In this document: positions 48,923-57,155 of the stretch, one piece after another
Position numbering within the stretch: the stretch's first letter is position 1
Layout: each line of letters starts with the position of its first letter
Assembly (NCBI GenBank): GCA_032249695.1
Contig: JAVVHE010000005.1
Location: 1-64,000 of the forward strand
Direction: 5' to 3'
Length of the DNA: 64,000 nt
Origin: JAVVHE01 sp032249695
GTDB lineage: Bacteria > Pseudomonadota > Alphaproteobacteria > Sphingomonadales > Sphingomonadaceae
Made by a program: the position numbers and the translations under genes
Notes under the pieces: model-generated
What the model was told of the DNA's origin: nothing
Database searches by the model: none
The model's input: the letters and a program-made list of their open reading frames with translations, nothing else

Positions 48923-49088
48923 TGGTCGATCCCTTCAATGTCGACTGCGGACGATGCTCCGCGTACGCTCAACCGCCGTGAGCGGGTGTCGGTGCCAGGC
49001 GAAGCCGCGAGCGGTGCCGGTTGCGCGACCAAGAGAGGTCGTCGCCGGGCGCGTGTGGGTTCGCGCCCGGCGAGCCGCTCGAGTCGGT
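48923..49088. other. Spacer between two small exported-protein genes
   Basis: The 166-bp gap contains no recognised gene. It should hold the promoter or terminator of the adjacent minus-strand genes. A MAPK-like or hairpin signal was not evident; a GTTTAAAC palindrome lies at 49087-49094 at the edge of the neighbouring stop codon. Confidence 0.3.
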
Positions 49089-49448
49089 TTAAACGGACGG
49101 CGGGGTCGTCGAGCCGGTGCCGGTGTTGCCGGTCGTGCCCGACATACCACTGGTGCCCGAGGTCCCCATCGAGCCCGTGTTGCTGCGGCTGGCGCGGCTG
49201 CGCGACGAGGAACGATGCTTCGTCTGGCCGCGCTTCTTGCTGTGCGACATGGTCTTGGTTTTCGATCCGGAGTTCGTCATGCCCGCGCCGCCGGTCGTCA
49301 TGCCCGAACCCGAGCTCATCGAGCCCGTGTTGCCGGTCTGGCCCGAGGTCGGCTGGCCGGTGGGGGTTGTCGAGGACTGCGCGAGCGCAGGCGCTGCCGT
49401 CAGCGACAGCGCGGCCGCTGCGGCTAATAGTTGCTTGGTCGTGATCAT
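49089..49448 (-). CDS. Small exported low-complexity protein with TTPP C-terminus, member 2
   Basis: This 119-aa product has a clear signal peptide (MITTKQLLAAAAALSLTAAP, cleaved after ALA), then a Gly/Ser/Thr/Met-rich body, a central basic segment (SKTKTMSHSKKRGQTKHRSS) and a C-terminus GTGSTTPPSV. No family recognised. The middle basic segment parallels the Arg/Asn patch in member 1. ATG 49448 is chosen because it directly precedes the signal sequence; an in-frame ATG at 49463 would add five residues. It lies between the other two members on the same strand. Confidence 0.68.
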   Translation of the reverse strand: MITTKQLLAAAAALSLTAAPALAQSSTTPTGQPTSGQTGNTGSMSSGSGMTTGGAGMTNSGSKTKTMSHSKKRGQTKHRSSSRSRASRSNTGSMGTSGTSGMSGTTGNTGTGSTTPPSV

Positions 49449-49585
49449 CACTGGTCCTTTCATCGGCGGACCCCAAGTCCGCTCCGCGACTAACCCGCAG
49501 CGGCGGCGCAAGTGCCGCGCACCGGTGAAACAATTACGCGGTCACAGCGACTTGGCGAGCAGGTGCTCGTCCGCTCCCGGAACAA

Positions 49586-49753
49586 TCACCGCGTCGGCGG
49601 TGTGGTGGACGTGGCGCTCGTCGTCGTGGTGGTCGTCGTGCTTTTCTGCCCCGAGGCTGTGGAGTTCTGGCTGGCGCCCGTCGCCTGCGACGACGCGGTG
49701 TTGGCGACCAGCCCGGCTGCCGCGGCGGCCATCGCAAGATTGCGGATCATCAT
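49586..49753 (-). CDS. Small exported low-complexity protein with TTPP C-terminus, member 3
   Basis: This 55-aa product has a signal peptide (MMIRNLAMAAAAAGLVANTA, cleavage near ASS-Q) followed by a short Ser/Thr tail (SQNSTASGQKSTTTTTTTSA) and the C-terminus TSTTPPTR. It is the shortest of three consecutive small exported proteins with the same ending and lacks the basic patch. Another in-frame ATG at 49777 would move the hydrophobic segment inward. Function is unknown. Confidence 0.55.
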   Translation of the reverse strand: MMIRNLAMAAAAAGLVANTASSQATGASQNSTASGQKSTTTTTTTSATSTTPPTR

Positions 49754-49835
49754 GTGTTGATTTCCCGGGTGCGGCACGGCACTCGATCTGCAACAGACCG
49801 GATGCGATCCGGAAGCGTCCCTTGACTACGCCGAG

Positions 49836-50630
49836 TTACCCCCGCCGGTCGCGCGCCTCGGCCACCGCGGCCTTCAGCGCGTCGAAGCCGACCGCGCCGA
49901 CAAGGACCTTGTCGCCGATGACATAGCTCGGCGTGCCGTTCATCCCCAGCGCGCGGCCCATCTCGATATTCTTCTCGATCTCGGCCGCATTGGCCTTGGC
50001 CTGCAAGTCGCGCGCGGTCTTCAGTTCGTCGAGGCCCGCGGCGCGGACGGTTGCAACGACCTTCTCATGGCTCAGCCGCCCGCTCGTGCCGTACATCCGG
50101 TCGTAAAACGCACCGTGACGCCCCTGCGCTGCCGCCGACAGGCTGGCGAGGGCGGCTTCGCGGCTCGCCTCGGCGATGACCGGGTAATCGCGGTAGACCA
50201 CCTTCACGCGCGGGTCGTCGCGCACCAGCCGCTCCACGTCGGCCTTGGCCTGCTGGCAATAGGGGCAGGCGTAGTCGTAGAACTCAACGAGCGTCACGTC
50301 GCCGTTCTTCGCGCCCGCCCACGCCGAGCCGAACGGCGTCTCGATCTCGCTGCGGTTGGCGGCGATGTATTTGCGCACCGATCCCGTCTGCAGCGCGGTG
50401 ATCGCCTCGGGAATGATCTCCGGGTGATCGAGGATGTAGCGCCGCACCACGGCTTCGACGGCGACGCGCTCGGCCGGGCTCAGCGCCTTCATCGCGCCGG
50501 GCGGCGGCACGGGGGTCGTCATCGCCTGGCCCTGCGGCGGGTCGGCGCGGCCCGGTCCGGGCAGCGCGACTCCCAGCGCGACAAGCGCGGCAGCCCCGAG
50601 CGCGGGGAGCGCGGCAGCCATCGGCTTCAT
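49836..50630 (-). CDS. Exported DsbA-family thioredoxin-fold protein (ScsC/BdbD-like)
   Basis: This is a periplasmic thiol-disulfide oxidoreductase of 264 aa. It has a signal peptide (residues 1-29), an N-terminal extension with ALSPAERVAVEAVVRRYILD, a domain typical of the ScsC/DsbA-like group that forms multimers, then the thioredoxin fold with active site FYDYACPYCQQAKAD (CPYC) and cis-Pro in NGTPSYVIG. It may isomerise or oxidise disulfides. The ATG at 50630 overlaps the stop of the upstream M48 gene (ATGA), so the two are coupled and likely act together in envelope protein quality control. Confidence 0.9.
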   Translation of the reverse strand: MKPMAAALPALGAAALVALGVALPGPGRADPPQGQAMTTPVPPPGAMKALSPAERVAVEAVVRRYILDHPEIIPEAITALQTGSVRKYIAANRSEIETPFGSAWAGAKNGDVTLVEFYDYACPYCQQAKADVERLVRDDPRVKVVYRDYPVIAEASREAALASLSAAAQGRHGAFYDRMYGTSGRLSHEKVVATVRAAGLDELKTARDLQAKANAAEIEKNIEMGRALGMNGTPSYVIGDKVLVGAVGFDALKAAVAEARDRRG

Positions 50631-51994
50631 CCGCGCGGCCGCCTGCCCTTGGTCTTTGCGAGTTCGTTCTGCGAAACCATCACGATATCCTGCGCCCGCA
50701 ACCAGTCGGGCGTTCCAGCGGGCAGCCCCTGCAATGCGGCCCGGCCGGAGGCAAGCGCCTGCTGCGGCTGCCCGATCAGGTTATAGCGCTCGGCAGTCGC
50801 CAGCGCGGCGCGCGGCTCGTCGCCCGCGCGCTCGTAGACGACGCCCAGCTGATACCAGGCGAACGGGTTTTCGTTGTCGCGCGCGATCGCCTGCCGCAGC
50901 ACGGTCTTCGCCTCGGCGGTGTATTTGTCGTCCTCGGTGGCCAGCAGCGCGTGGCCCAGCAGCGCGGCGATCAGCGGCGAGCGGCTGCGCTGGAAGGCAA
51001 GGCGCAAGGGCGCGATCGCCTCCTCGGGCTGGCCCGATTCCAGCAGGATCTGCCCGCGCACTTCCAGGAAATAGGGGTTGTCGGGCTCGGCCTTCACCAG
51101 CGCGTCGGTTTCGGCGACGGCTTTATCGAGCAGCGCCTGCTTATGGTAGGCGTAAGCGCGCGCATAATGCGCGGACAGGCTGGTGTCGGTTGGCGGGTAT
51201 AGCTGGAAGGTGCGCTCGGGGCTTTCCACGAACCCGGCGAGCTTCGCCTTGATGCGCCGGAAGCGATCGTCGAGCTTCGGATCGTCGGGCACGTCCCATG
51301 ATGGATCGGCTTTGTAGGTGGTCGTCAGGAAGGCGATGCGCTCGTCGGTCAGCGGGTGATCGGTCAGGAAGTCGTCGCTGCGATAGCCGTAGCGAAACTC
51401 CTGGTTCTTCAGCTTGTAGAAGAACTCGATCGAACCGCGGCCCGAAAGCTTCGCAGCCGACAGCATCTTCGCTCCGAACTCGTCGGCCTGCGCTTCCTGC
51501 ACGCGGCTGAACGCCAGAAACTTGCCGAGCGCGGCCTGCTGGCCCGCCGCGAGGATGCCGAGGCCCGCCGCTCCGCCGCCGGTGGCGATGGCAGCCGCGC
51601 CAAGCAGCAGCGACAGGATCGAGATTTTGGTGGCGTCGGCCATCCCCGCCTCGCTGCGGATGACGTCGCCATTGGCCAGATGCCCCAGCTCGTGCGCGAT
51701 CACGCCCTGCACCTGGTTGGTATTGTCAGCGGCCGCGATCAGGCCCGAATGGATGTAGACGATCTGGCCCTGCGCCACGAAGGCGTTGATCGAGCTGTCG
51801 CCGACCAGCACGACCCGGACGTTCGCCGGATCAAGCTTCGCCGCGCGGATCAGCGGCACCGCGATGTCGTGCAGATACTCCTCGGTCTCCGCGTCGCGCA
51901 GGATGTTCTGCGCGTAGGCGGGCGTGCTCGTGCCGAACGCGATGACGAACGCGGCGAGGAGCGCTGCGATCTGGCGGGCGGCGGTCACGCGCAT
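50627..51994 (-). CDS. Periplasmic M48 metalloprotease with TPR domain (BepA/YfgC-like)
   Basis: BepA-type proteins assemble or degrade outer-membrane proteins such as LptD in the periplasm. This 455-aa protein has a signal peptide (cleaved near AYA-Q, residue 29), the zinc motif VIAHELGHLANGD around residue 100, EAQADEFGAKML (third ligand), and a C-terminal half of TPR-like helices (YAYHKQALLDKAVAETDALV, FLEVRGQILLESGQPEEAI). It is the second M48 gene in the window and the one with the BepA architecture. The DsbA-like gene overlaps its end, matching the link between LptD assembly and disulfide formation known in E. coli; that parallel is inference. Confidence 0.92.
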   Translation of the reverse strand: MRVTAARQIAALLAAFVIAFGTSTPAYAQNILRDAETEEYLHDIAVPLIRAAKLDPANVRVVLVGDSSINAFVAQGQIVYIHSGLIAAADNTNQVQGVIAHELGHLANGDVIRSEAGMADATKISILSLLLGAAAIATGGGAAGLGILAAGQQAALGKFLAFSRVQEAQADEFGAKMLSAAKLSGRGSIEFFYKLKNQEFRYGYRSDDFLTDHPLTDERIAFLTTTYKADPSWDVPDDPKLDDRFRRIKAKLAGFVESPERTFQLYPPTDTSLSAHYARAYAYHKQALLDKAVAETDALVKAEPDNPYFLEVRGQILLESGQPEEAIAPLRLAFQRSRSPLIAALLGHALLATEDDKYTAEAKTVLRQAIARDNENPFAWYQLGVVYERAGDEPRAALATAERYNLIGQPQQALASGRAALQGLPAGTPDWLRAQDIVMVSQNELAKTKGRRPRG

Positions 51995-52066
51995 GGGGAG
52001 CAGCCTTCTCGCGCTGGCAGGTGAACGGGGCGTGAAACCGCGGCCGGCCGCACGCCCCGACGGAGC

Positions 52067-55000
52067 TTAGCTGCCGAAGGTGCGCTGCCACCAGCCCCGC
52101 CGCTCTGATCCGCCGTCGCTTGTCGCAGCGGCTGGATCGGCGGCGGCGCTCGCGGGCTGGGCGGCGGCGGCGGCGGGTTGTGCCGCCGTTGCTGGCGCGT
52201 CGGCGCCGTTCGGCTGCGCGGGCGCGTCGGCGCCGCGGCTGGCGTCAGCCGGCGCAGCCTTGCGGCGCGCGCGCTTGGGCGTCGGCTGATCGCCGTCGGC
52301 CACCGACGCTCCGCCGGCGCCCTCGGGGGCTTCGGCTGCCGCGGGGATGGCGGCGGAGGCTCCACCCGGCTCCGCCAAGGCCGATTGACCGTCTCCGGTG
52401 TCGGCCGCAGCCGATCCGGCCGGCTTGCGTCGCGATCCGCGCTTCGGAGCGCCGGTCGGAGCCGCATCCGCTGCCAAATCGGTGCCAACCGCTGCCCTGC
52501 GGCCGCGTTTCGCTGTGGCAATCGCATCCTCCGCGCCCGCTTCGGCCGTGGCACTGGCCTCATCGACGGGCAATTCCGGCGCTCTGGAGGCAACCGCCCC
52601 GTCGCCACCCTCCGTCCCGGCCGTCGGCGCCCTGCGCGGTCGCCGCCGCTTCAGTGCCGGTGCCGCGGGCTCCGCACCTCCGGCGCCGTCCGCGTCTGCG
52701 CTCCCGGCAGCGCTGGCGCTGCCATCGCTGGCTCCGTCGCCCGCGTCGTCGGTGTCGGCCGCGGCGGCGCGGCCCCGCCCGCGTCCGCGCCGCGCCTTCG
52801 GAGCTGCCGATGGATCGCGGTCGCCCGCGCCGCCAGCGCGCTTGCCCGCCGGCTCCGAGCCGTCCGTCTCCGCGTCACCGGCGGCGCGATCACGCGGCTC
52901 ATCGTCGCGCGGATCGGCCTCGATCCCACCGTCGGCGAAGCTCTCCGCGTCACGCTCCGGCCCGGCCGCGCCGTTCAGCAGGCGTGTCCGGCCACCGCGG
53001 CGCCCGCGGCGGCGGCGGCGTCCGCGCCGCTCCTCCTCGGCTGCGGCGGCGCTCGCCGAGCGTTCGCCTTCGGTGCGCTCCTCGCGCTGTTCGGCCGGTT
53101 CCGCGCCGTCCGGCTCGCCATCCGCGGCGCCGAGGACGCGGTCGCCGCGCTCGGGCCGGTCGTCGCGTTCGGGGCGTTCGTCGCTACGGCGCCCGCGGCG
53201 GCGGCGCCTGCGGCCGCGCCGCTCACCCTCGGCGCTGTCGCGCGCCTCGCGGCCGTCGCGTGCCCCGCTCGCCGGATCGCGCTCGTCCGTGGCTTCCAGC
53301 TCGTCGTCCGCCTCGATCTCGGCGTCGAACTCGTCGTCGATCTCATCGTCGTCGTCGGGCTCGGGTGCAGCGAGCGCGCGCACCTGAGCCGCCGGAGCGA
53401 TCGGAGCGCGCGTCGGCGGGCCGCCGGCGCCCATCACCTCGAAGCGCGGCGGAACCAAGGCGCTGTCGGGCAGCACCTCGATATCGACGCCGTAGCGGCG
53501 CTCGAGCTCGATGATTTCGGTGCGCTTGCGGTTGAGGATATAGACTGCAACCTCGCTCCCCGCGCGCAACGTCAGCAGCGACGCCCGCCCGCGAACAGCT
53601 TCTTCCTCAAGCGCTCTCAGCGCCAGCAACGCAGCGGAAGACGCCGAGCGGACCAGTCCCGTGCCCTCGCACATCGGGCAATGGACGGTCGACGCCTCCA
53701 GCACACCAGTCCTAAGTCGCTGGCGGCTCATCTCCAACAGGCCGAAGCTGCTGATACGACCAACCTGGATGCGGGCGCGATCGTTCTTCAGCGCCTCTTT
53801 CATCTGGCGCTCGACCCGGCGGACGTTGCCGCCGTGTTCCATATCGATGAAGTCGACGACGATCAAACCGGCCATGTCACGAAGCCGTAACTGGCGCGCG
53901 ATTTCGTCGGCGGCCTCCAGGTTGGTGCGAAGGGCAGTATCCTCGATATTATGCTCGCGCGTTGAACGCCCCGAGTTGATATCGATCGAAACCAGCGCCT
54001 CGGTGGGATTGATGACGATGTAGCCACCGCTCTTCAGCTGCACGGTGGGCTGGAACATCGCGTTCAACTGCGTCTCGATCTGCGCGCGCTGGAACAGCGG
54101 CACCGGATCGATATAATGCTTCACGCGCTTGACGTGGCTGGGCATCAGCAGCTTCATGAACTGCCGCGCGTGGGCATAGCCCTCATCGCCGTCGACAATC
54201 ACTTCCTCGATCTCGCGCGAATAGATGTCGCGGATCGCGCGCTTGATGAGATCGGAATCCTCATGGATCAGCGCGGGTGCGGTAGAGCTTAGCGTCAACT
54301 CGCGGATGTCGTCCCACAGTCGGCAGAGATAGTCGAAGTCGCGCTTGATCTCGGTCTTGGTGCGGCTTAGGCCCGCGGTGCGGACGATCGCCGCCATGCC
54401 AGAGGGCAGTTTCAGCTCGTCCATGATCGACTTCAGCCGCTTGCGGTCGGCTGCGCTCGAAATCTTGCGGCTGATGCCGCCGCCATGGCTGGTGTTGGGC
54501 ATCAGCACGCAATAGCGGCCCGCGAGGCTGAGATAGGTTGTCAGTGCCGCGCCCTTATTGCCGCGCTCCTCCTTGACAACCTGCACCAGCAGCACCTGCC
54601 GGCGCTTGATGACGTCCTGGATCTTGTAGCGACGGCGCAGCGCCATGCGGCGCTCGCGCAGCCGCTCGTGCGTATGGTCGTCGTGGCCTTCATTCGCTGT
54701 GGCGGGCGGGCGCAAGGCCGTCTCGTCGTCGCTGCCGTCGGCTCTCTCGGACGCGTCCTCGACGCTGCCCTCCATCTCGATTGCCTGCGCAGCCTCCATC
54801 TCCTCGCGCTCAAGCTCGCGCTCCTCGCGCAGCAGCGCTTCGCGATCTTCGCGCGGGATCTGGTAGTAATCCGGGTGGATCTCAGAGAAAGCCAGGAAGC
54901 CGTGCCGGTTCCCGCCGTATTCAATGAAAGCCGCCTGCAGCGACGGCTCAACGCGCGTCACCTTGGCGAGGTAGATATTGCCCTTGATCTGCTTGCGGGC

Positions 55001-55099
55001 GGCTGCTTCAAAATCGAATTCTTCGACGCGGTTACCCTTAACGACTGCGACCCGCGTCTCCTCCCGGTGGCGCGAGTCGATCAACATGCGAACGGTCAT
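52067..55099 (-). CDS. rne: Ribonuclease E
   Basis: RNase E starts mRNA decay and matures rRNA and tRNA; it also scaffolds the degradosome. The 1010-aa protein has an S1 RNA-binding domain (GNIYLAKVTRVEPSLQAAFIEYG, split by an acidic insert), the catalytic core with ERGNKGAALTTYLSLAGRY, IDINSGRSTREHNIEDTA and VVDFIDMEHGGNVRRVER carrying the Mg-binding Asp residues, and the Zn-link CPMCEGTG. The C-terminal 400 residues are disordered, with acidic stretches, Arg clusters (RRGRRRRRRGRR) and an Ala/Pro tail. ATG 55099 follows a TTG codon that would extend the frame by one. A long 5' leader is likely, as in other alphaproteobacteria. Confidence 0.94.
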   Translation of the reverse strand: MTVRMLIDSRHREETRVAVVKGNRVEEFDFEAAARKQIKGNIYLAKVTRVEPSLQAAFIEYGGNRHGFLAFSEIHPDYYQIPREDREALLREERELEREEMEAAQAIEMEGSVEDASERADGSDDETALRPPATANEGHDDHTHERLRERRMALRRRYKIQDVIKRRQVLLVQVVKEERGNKGAALTTYLSLAGRYCVLMPNTSHGGGISRKISSAADRKRLKSIMDELKLPSGMAAIVRTAGLSRTKTEIKRDFDYLCRLWDDIRELTLSSTAPALIHEDSDLIKRAIRDIYSREIEEVIVDGDEGYAHARQFMKLLMPSHVKRVKHYIDPVPLFQRAQIETQLNAMFQPTVQLKSGGYIVINPTEALVSIDINSGRSTREHNIEDTALRTNLEAADEIARQLRLRDMAGLIVVDFIDMEHGGNVRRVERQMKEALKNDRARIQVGRISSFGLLEMSRQRLRTGVLEASTVHCPMCEGTGLVRSASSAALLALRALEEEAVRGRASLLTLRAGSEVAVYILNRKRTEIIELERRYGVDIEVLPDSALVPPRFEVMGAGGPPTRAPIAPAAQVRALAAPEPDDDDEIDDEFDAEIEADDELEATDERDPASGARDGREARDSAEGERRGRRRRRRGRRSDERPERDDRPERGDRVLGAADGEPDGAEPAEQREERTEGERSASAAAAEEERRGRRRRRGRRGGRTRLLNGAAGPERDAESFADGGIEADPRDDEPRDRAAGDAETDGSEPAGKRAGGAGDRDPSAAPKARRGRGRGRAAAADTDDAGDGASDGSASAAGSADADGAGGAEPAAPALKRRRPRRAPTAGTEGGDGAVASRAPELPVDEASATAEAGAEDAIATAKRGRRAAVGTDLAADAAPTGAPKRGSRRKPAGSAAADTGDGQSALAEPGGASAAIPAAAEAPEGAGGASVADGDQPTPKRARRKAAPADASRGADAPAQPNGADAPATAAQPAAAAAQPASAAADPAAATSDGGSERRGWWQRTFGS

Positions 55100-55484
55100 C
55101 AATCAGTCTCCGTCGCGCCAGCAACATGCCCGGTGGGGCGGCGGCGCGCTTGTAAGTTCGGGTGGATGAAGGGCGGAGCGCGAAGGCAGCCGCACGTCCG
55201 GGGATGAACCCTTCGAACTGGTGCGGGCGGGGAAGCGTGGCCTTCAACGATGATCCTTCGGACGGACGTTTGGGCGTGCCCCAAGCGCCTTAGTTGGTTT
55301 TGCCCGAAGGAAGTCCGTTATCGCGCCCATGTGCGGCGGCCGGACAATGCGCGGCGCGGCGTGGCGCGGTTCCGGACGCCCCTCAGGCGCCCGCTCGAAA
55401 GCGGGCATGACGGCCCGGCCCTCTTTGCACACGCGGTGTAACACGCGCACCGCGGCGCCACAACGGCCTAGCCTGCCGCGCGCG
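55100..55484. other. Upstream region of rne (probable leader) with a REP-like element
   Basis: The 385 bp between hemD's stop and the rne start hold no recognised gene. On the minus strand this must include the rne promoter and 5' untranslated region, which in many bacteria is long and autoregulatory. A REP-like palindrome lies inside it. No clear promoter hexamers were picked. Confidence 0.4.
55388..55412. repeat. Short palindromic repeat (REP-like), copy 2
   Basis: GCGCCCGCTCGAAAGCGGGCAT contains GCCCGCT-CGAA-AGCGGGC-like arms followed by ATGACGG. Read on the minus strand it matches the copy at 18737 (GTCATGCCCGC...GCGGG). It lies between hemD and rne. Confidence 0.5.
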
Positions 55485-56180
55485 TCACCGCGATGAGGCA
55501 AGGCCCGCTGCAGCGAACAGCGCGGCTTCGGTGGGTTCGGCTGCAGTCCCAACCGCTGCCCAGCCGTGGCCTGCGGCGCGCGCCACCTTCAGCGATAGCG
55601 CAGCGATGGTCAGCGCCGCGCGGTCTAGCCCAAGCCGCTCGACCTCGCCCACGAGCTCGATCGCAGCGCGCTCGGAGTAGAGGAGCGCCGATGCGCCGCC
55701 CTGTGCGATGGCGGCCGCGGCCGCTGGGTCGAGCGGCAGGGGAGGGGCGTCGTAGGTCTCGACGACGGTGACGCTGAGCGGCTCGGGCACGGGCGCGTTC
55801 GTCCGCCTGCGCCCGGCGAGATAGAGCAGATGCCGCGGCCCTCCCGGCATCGCAGCGATCTCGGCGAACATCGCCTCCGCGCGCCCGCCGAGCGGCGTCA
55901 CCGCGCGGAACCCGGCCGCCCGCGCCGCTGCCGCGGTCTGCGCGCCGACGGCGAAGCATTTGAGCCGAGCGGCGGCTGCGAGCGCGTCGGGCGACGCGGC
56001 GGTCGCGTTCGCCGAGGTCAGCACCACGGCGTCGAACGAACCCGGCGGCATCCGCCAGGGCAGGGGCATGATCGTGAACAGCGGCGCGACGATGGCGCGG
56101 TGGCCGAGGGCTGCGAGCGCCCGGGCGGTGCGGCCCGCGGCGGGCTGGGGGCGGGTGACGAGGACGGTGCGGCCGCTCAC
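55485..56180 (-). CDS. hemD: Uroporphyrinogen-III synthase
   Basis: HemD cyclises hydroxymethylbilane to uroporphyrinogen III in haem synthesis. The family is poorly conserved. This 231-aa protein matches its pattern: RTVLVTRPQPAAGRTARALA at the start, DAVVLTSANATAAS, FAVGAQTAAAARAAGF, LLYLAGRRR and ASALLYSERAAIELV. The GTG at 56180 overlaps the hemC stop (GTGA), and hemC-hemD is the expected gene order. I call the identity from these motifs and context together. Confidence 0.9.
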   Translation of the reverse strand: MSGRTVLVTRPQPAAGRTARALAALGHRAIVAPLFTIMPLPWRMPPGSFDAVVLTSANATAASPDALAAAARLKCFAVGAQTAAAARAAGFRAVTPLGGRAEAMFAEIAAMPGGPRHLLYLAGRRRTNAPVPEPLSVTVVETYDAPPLPLDPAAAAAIAQGGASALLYSERAAIELVGEVERLGLDRAALTIAALSLKVARAAGHGWAAVGTAAEPTEAALFAAAGLASSR

Positions 56181-57097
56181 CCCGCGCCGAAGGTGGCACG
56201 CAGCGCGGGCGACGCGCCCGCGAGCAGGCGGCGGGCCAGATCGGCTGCAGCCTCGCGTGCGTCGGCGGTGCTCGAACGGATCTCGTCGCGGACGCGCTCG
56301 GAGCCGTCGGCGAGCAGCAGCTCGGCAACGGTCGTCACGTCGCCGCCGCTCAACGTCGCGTGCGCGGCGACGCAGCTGTGGCACCCGGCACCGAGCGCCG
56401 CGAGCAATGCTCGCTCGGCCATCACGCACGCCCGCGTCGGCGCGCAGTCGATCGCCGCCAGCGCCGATCGCGTGTCCGCATCCGCCTCGCGCGCGGTAAT
56501 CGCAACCGCAGCCTGCGAGGGTGCGGGGAGGAAATCATCGAAACTCTGCGCCACGCCCACGCCGTCATGGCCCAGCCGGTCGAGACCGGCAGCCGCAAGC
56601 AGCGTTGCCTCCGCCTCCCCCGCCGCAACCTTACGAATCCGCGTCTCCACATTCCCGCGGAACGACACGATCTGAAGATCTGGCCGGCGGGACAAAGCTT
56701 GCGCTGCGCGGCGCGGTGAGCTCGTGCCGAAGCGCGCGCCTTCGGGCAATGCTGTCAGCCCCGGCGCGCCGACCATCCGGTCGCGCGGATCCGCGCGCGG
56801 CAGGATGGCAGCGATCACGATACCATCGGGGATGAACGTCTCCACGTCCTTCAGGCTGTGAACCGCAGCGTCAATCCGGCGGTTGCGCAGCGCGGCGTCG
56901 AGCTCCTTCGTCCAAAGTGCCTTGCCGCCGATCTCGGCGAGCGGACGGTCCTGCACCATGTCGCCAACGGTTTTGACGACGTCGAACCTAATCGCTCCCT
57001 CGCCGCGTCCGTGAGCCACGGCAAGCGCTGCGGCCGCCATCCGCGTCTGAGCGAGAGCCAGCGGGCTGCCGCGCGTTCCAAAGGTAAGCCATCCCAT
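56177..57097 (-). CDS. hemC: Porphobilinogen deaminase (hydroxymethylbilane synthase)
   Basis: HemC polymerises four porphobilinogens into hydroxymethylbilane. The 306-aa protein has FGTRGSPLALAQT, KTVGDMVQDRPLAEIGGKALWTKELD, the substrate-binding VHSLKDVETF and RDRMVGAPG, GTSSPRRAAQ, and the dipyrromethane-cofactor cysteine in LGAGCHSCVAAHA near residue 238. It is divergent from tsaD across 58 bases and overlaps hemD at its end. Confidence 0.96.
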   Translation of the reverse strand: MGWLTFGTRGSPLALAQTRMAAAALAVAHGRGEGAIRFDVVKTVGDMVQDRPLAEIGGKALWTKELDAALRNRRIDAAVHSLKDVETFIPDGIVIAAILPRADPRDRMVGAPGLTALPEGARFGTSSPRRAAQALSRRPDLQIVSFRGNVETRIRKVAAGEAEATLLAAAGLDRLGHDGVGVAQSFDDFLPAPSQAAVAITAREADADTRSALAAIDCAPTRACVMAERALLAALGAGCHSCVAAHATLSGGDVTTVAELLLADGSERVRDEIRSSTADAREAAADLARRLLAGASPALRATFGAG

Positions 57098-57155
57098 GCA
57101 CGCGCACCATGGCGGGGCTGACGGGGCGGCTGCAAGCGCCTAGGTCGCAGCGAGA
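57098..57155. promoter_or_regulatory. Divergent promoter region, hemC / tsaD
   Basis: The 58-bp interval separates hemC (minus) and tsaD (plus), so transcription must start here or inside the genes in both directions. No consensus hexamers could be assigned with confidence. Confidence 0.35.

Noticed and set aside
52120..53890. Two long plus-strand frames (464 and 570 codons) opposite the rne 3' half
   Set aside because: They are shadows of the Ala/Arg-rich disordered C-terminus of RNase E; no start with RBS and no motifs.
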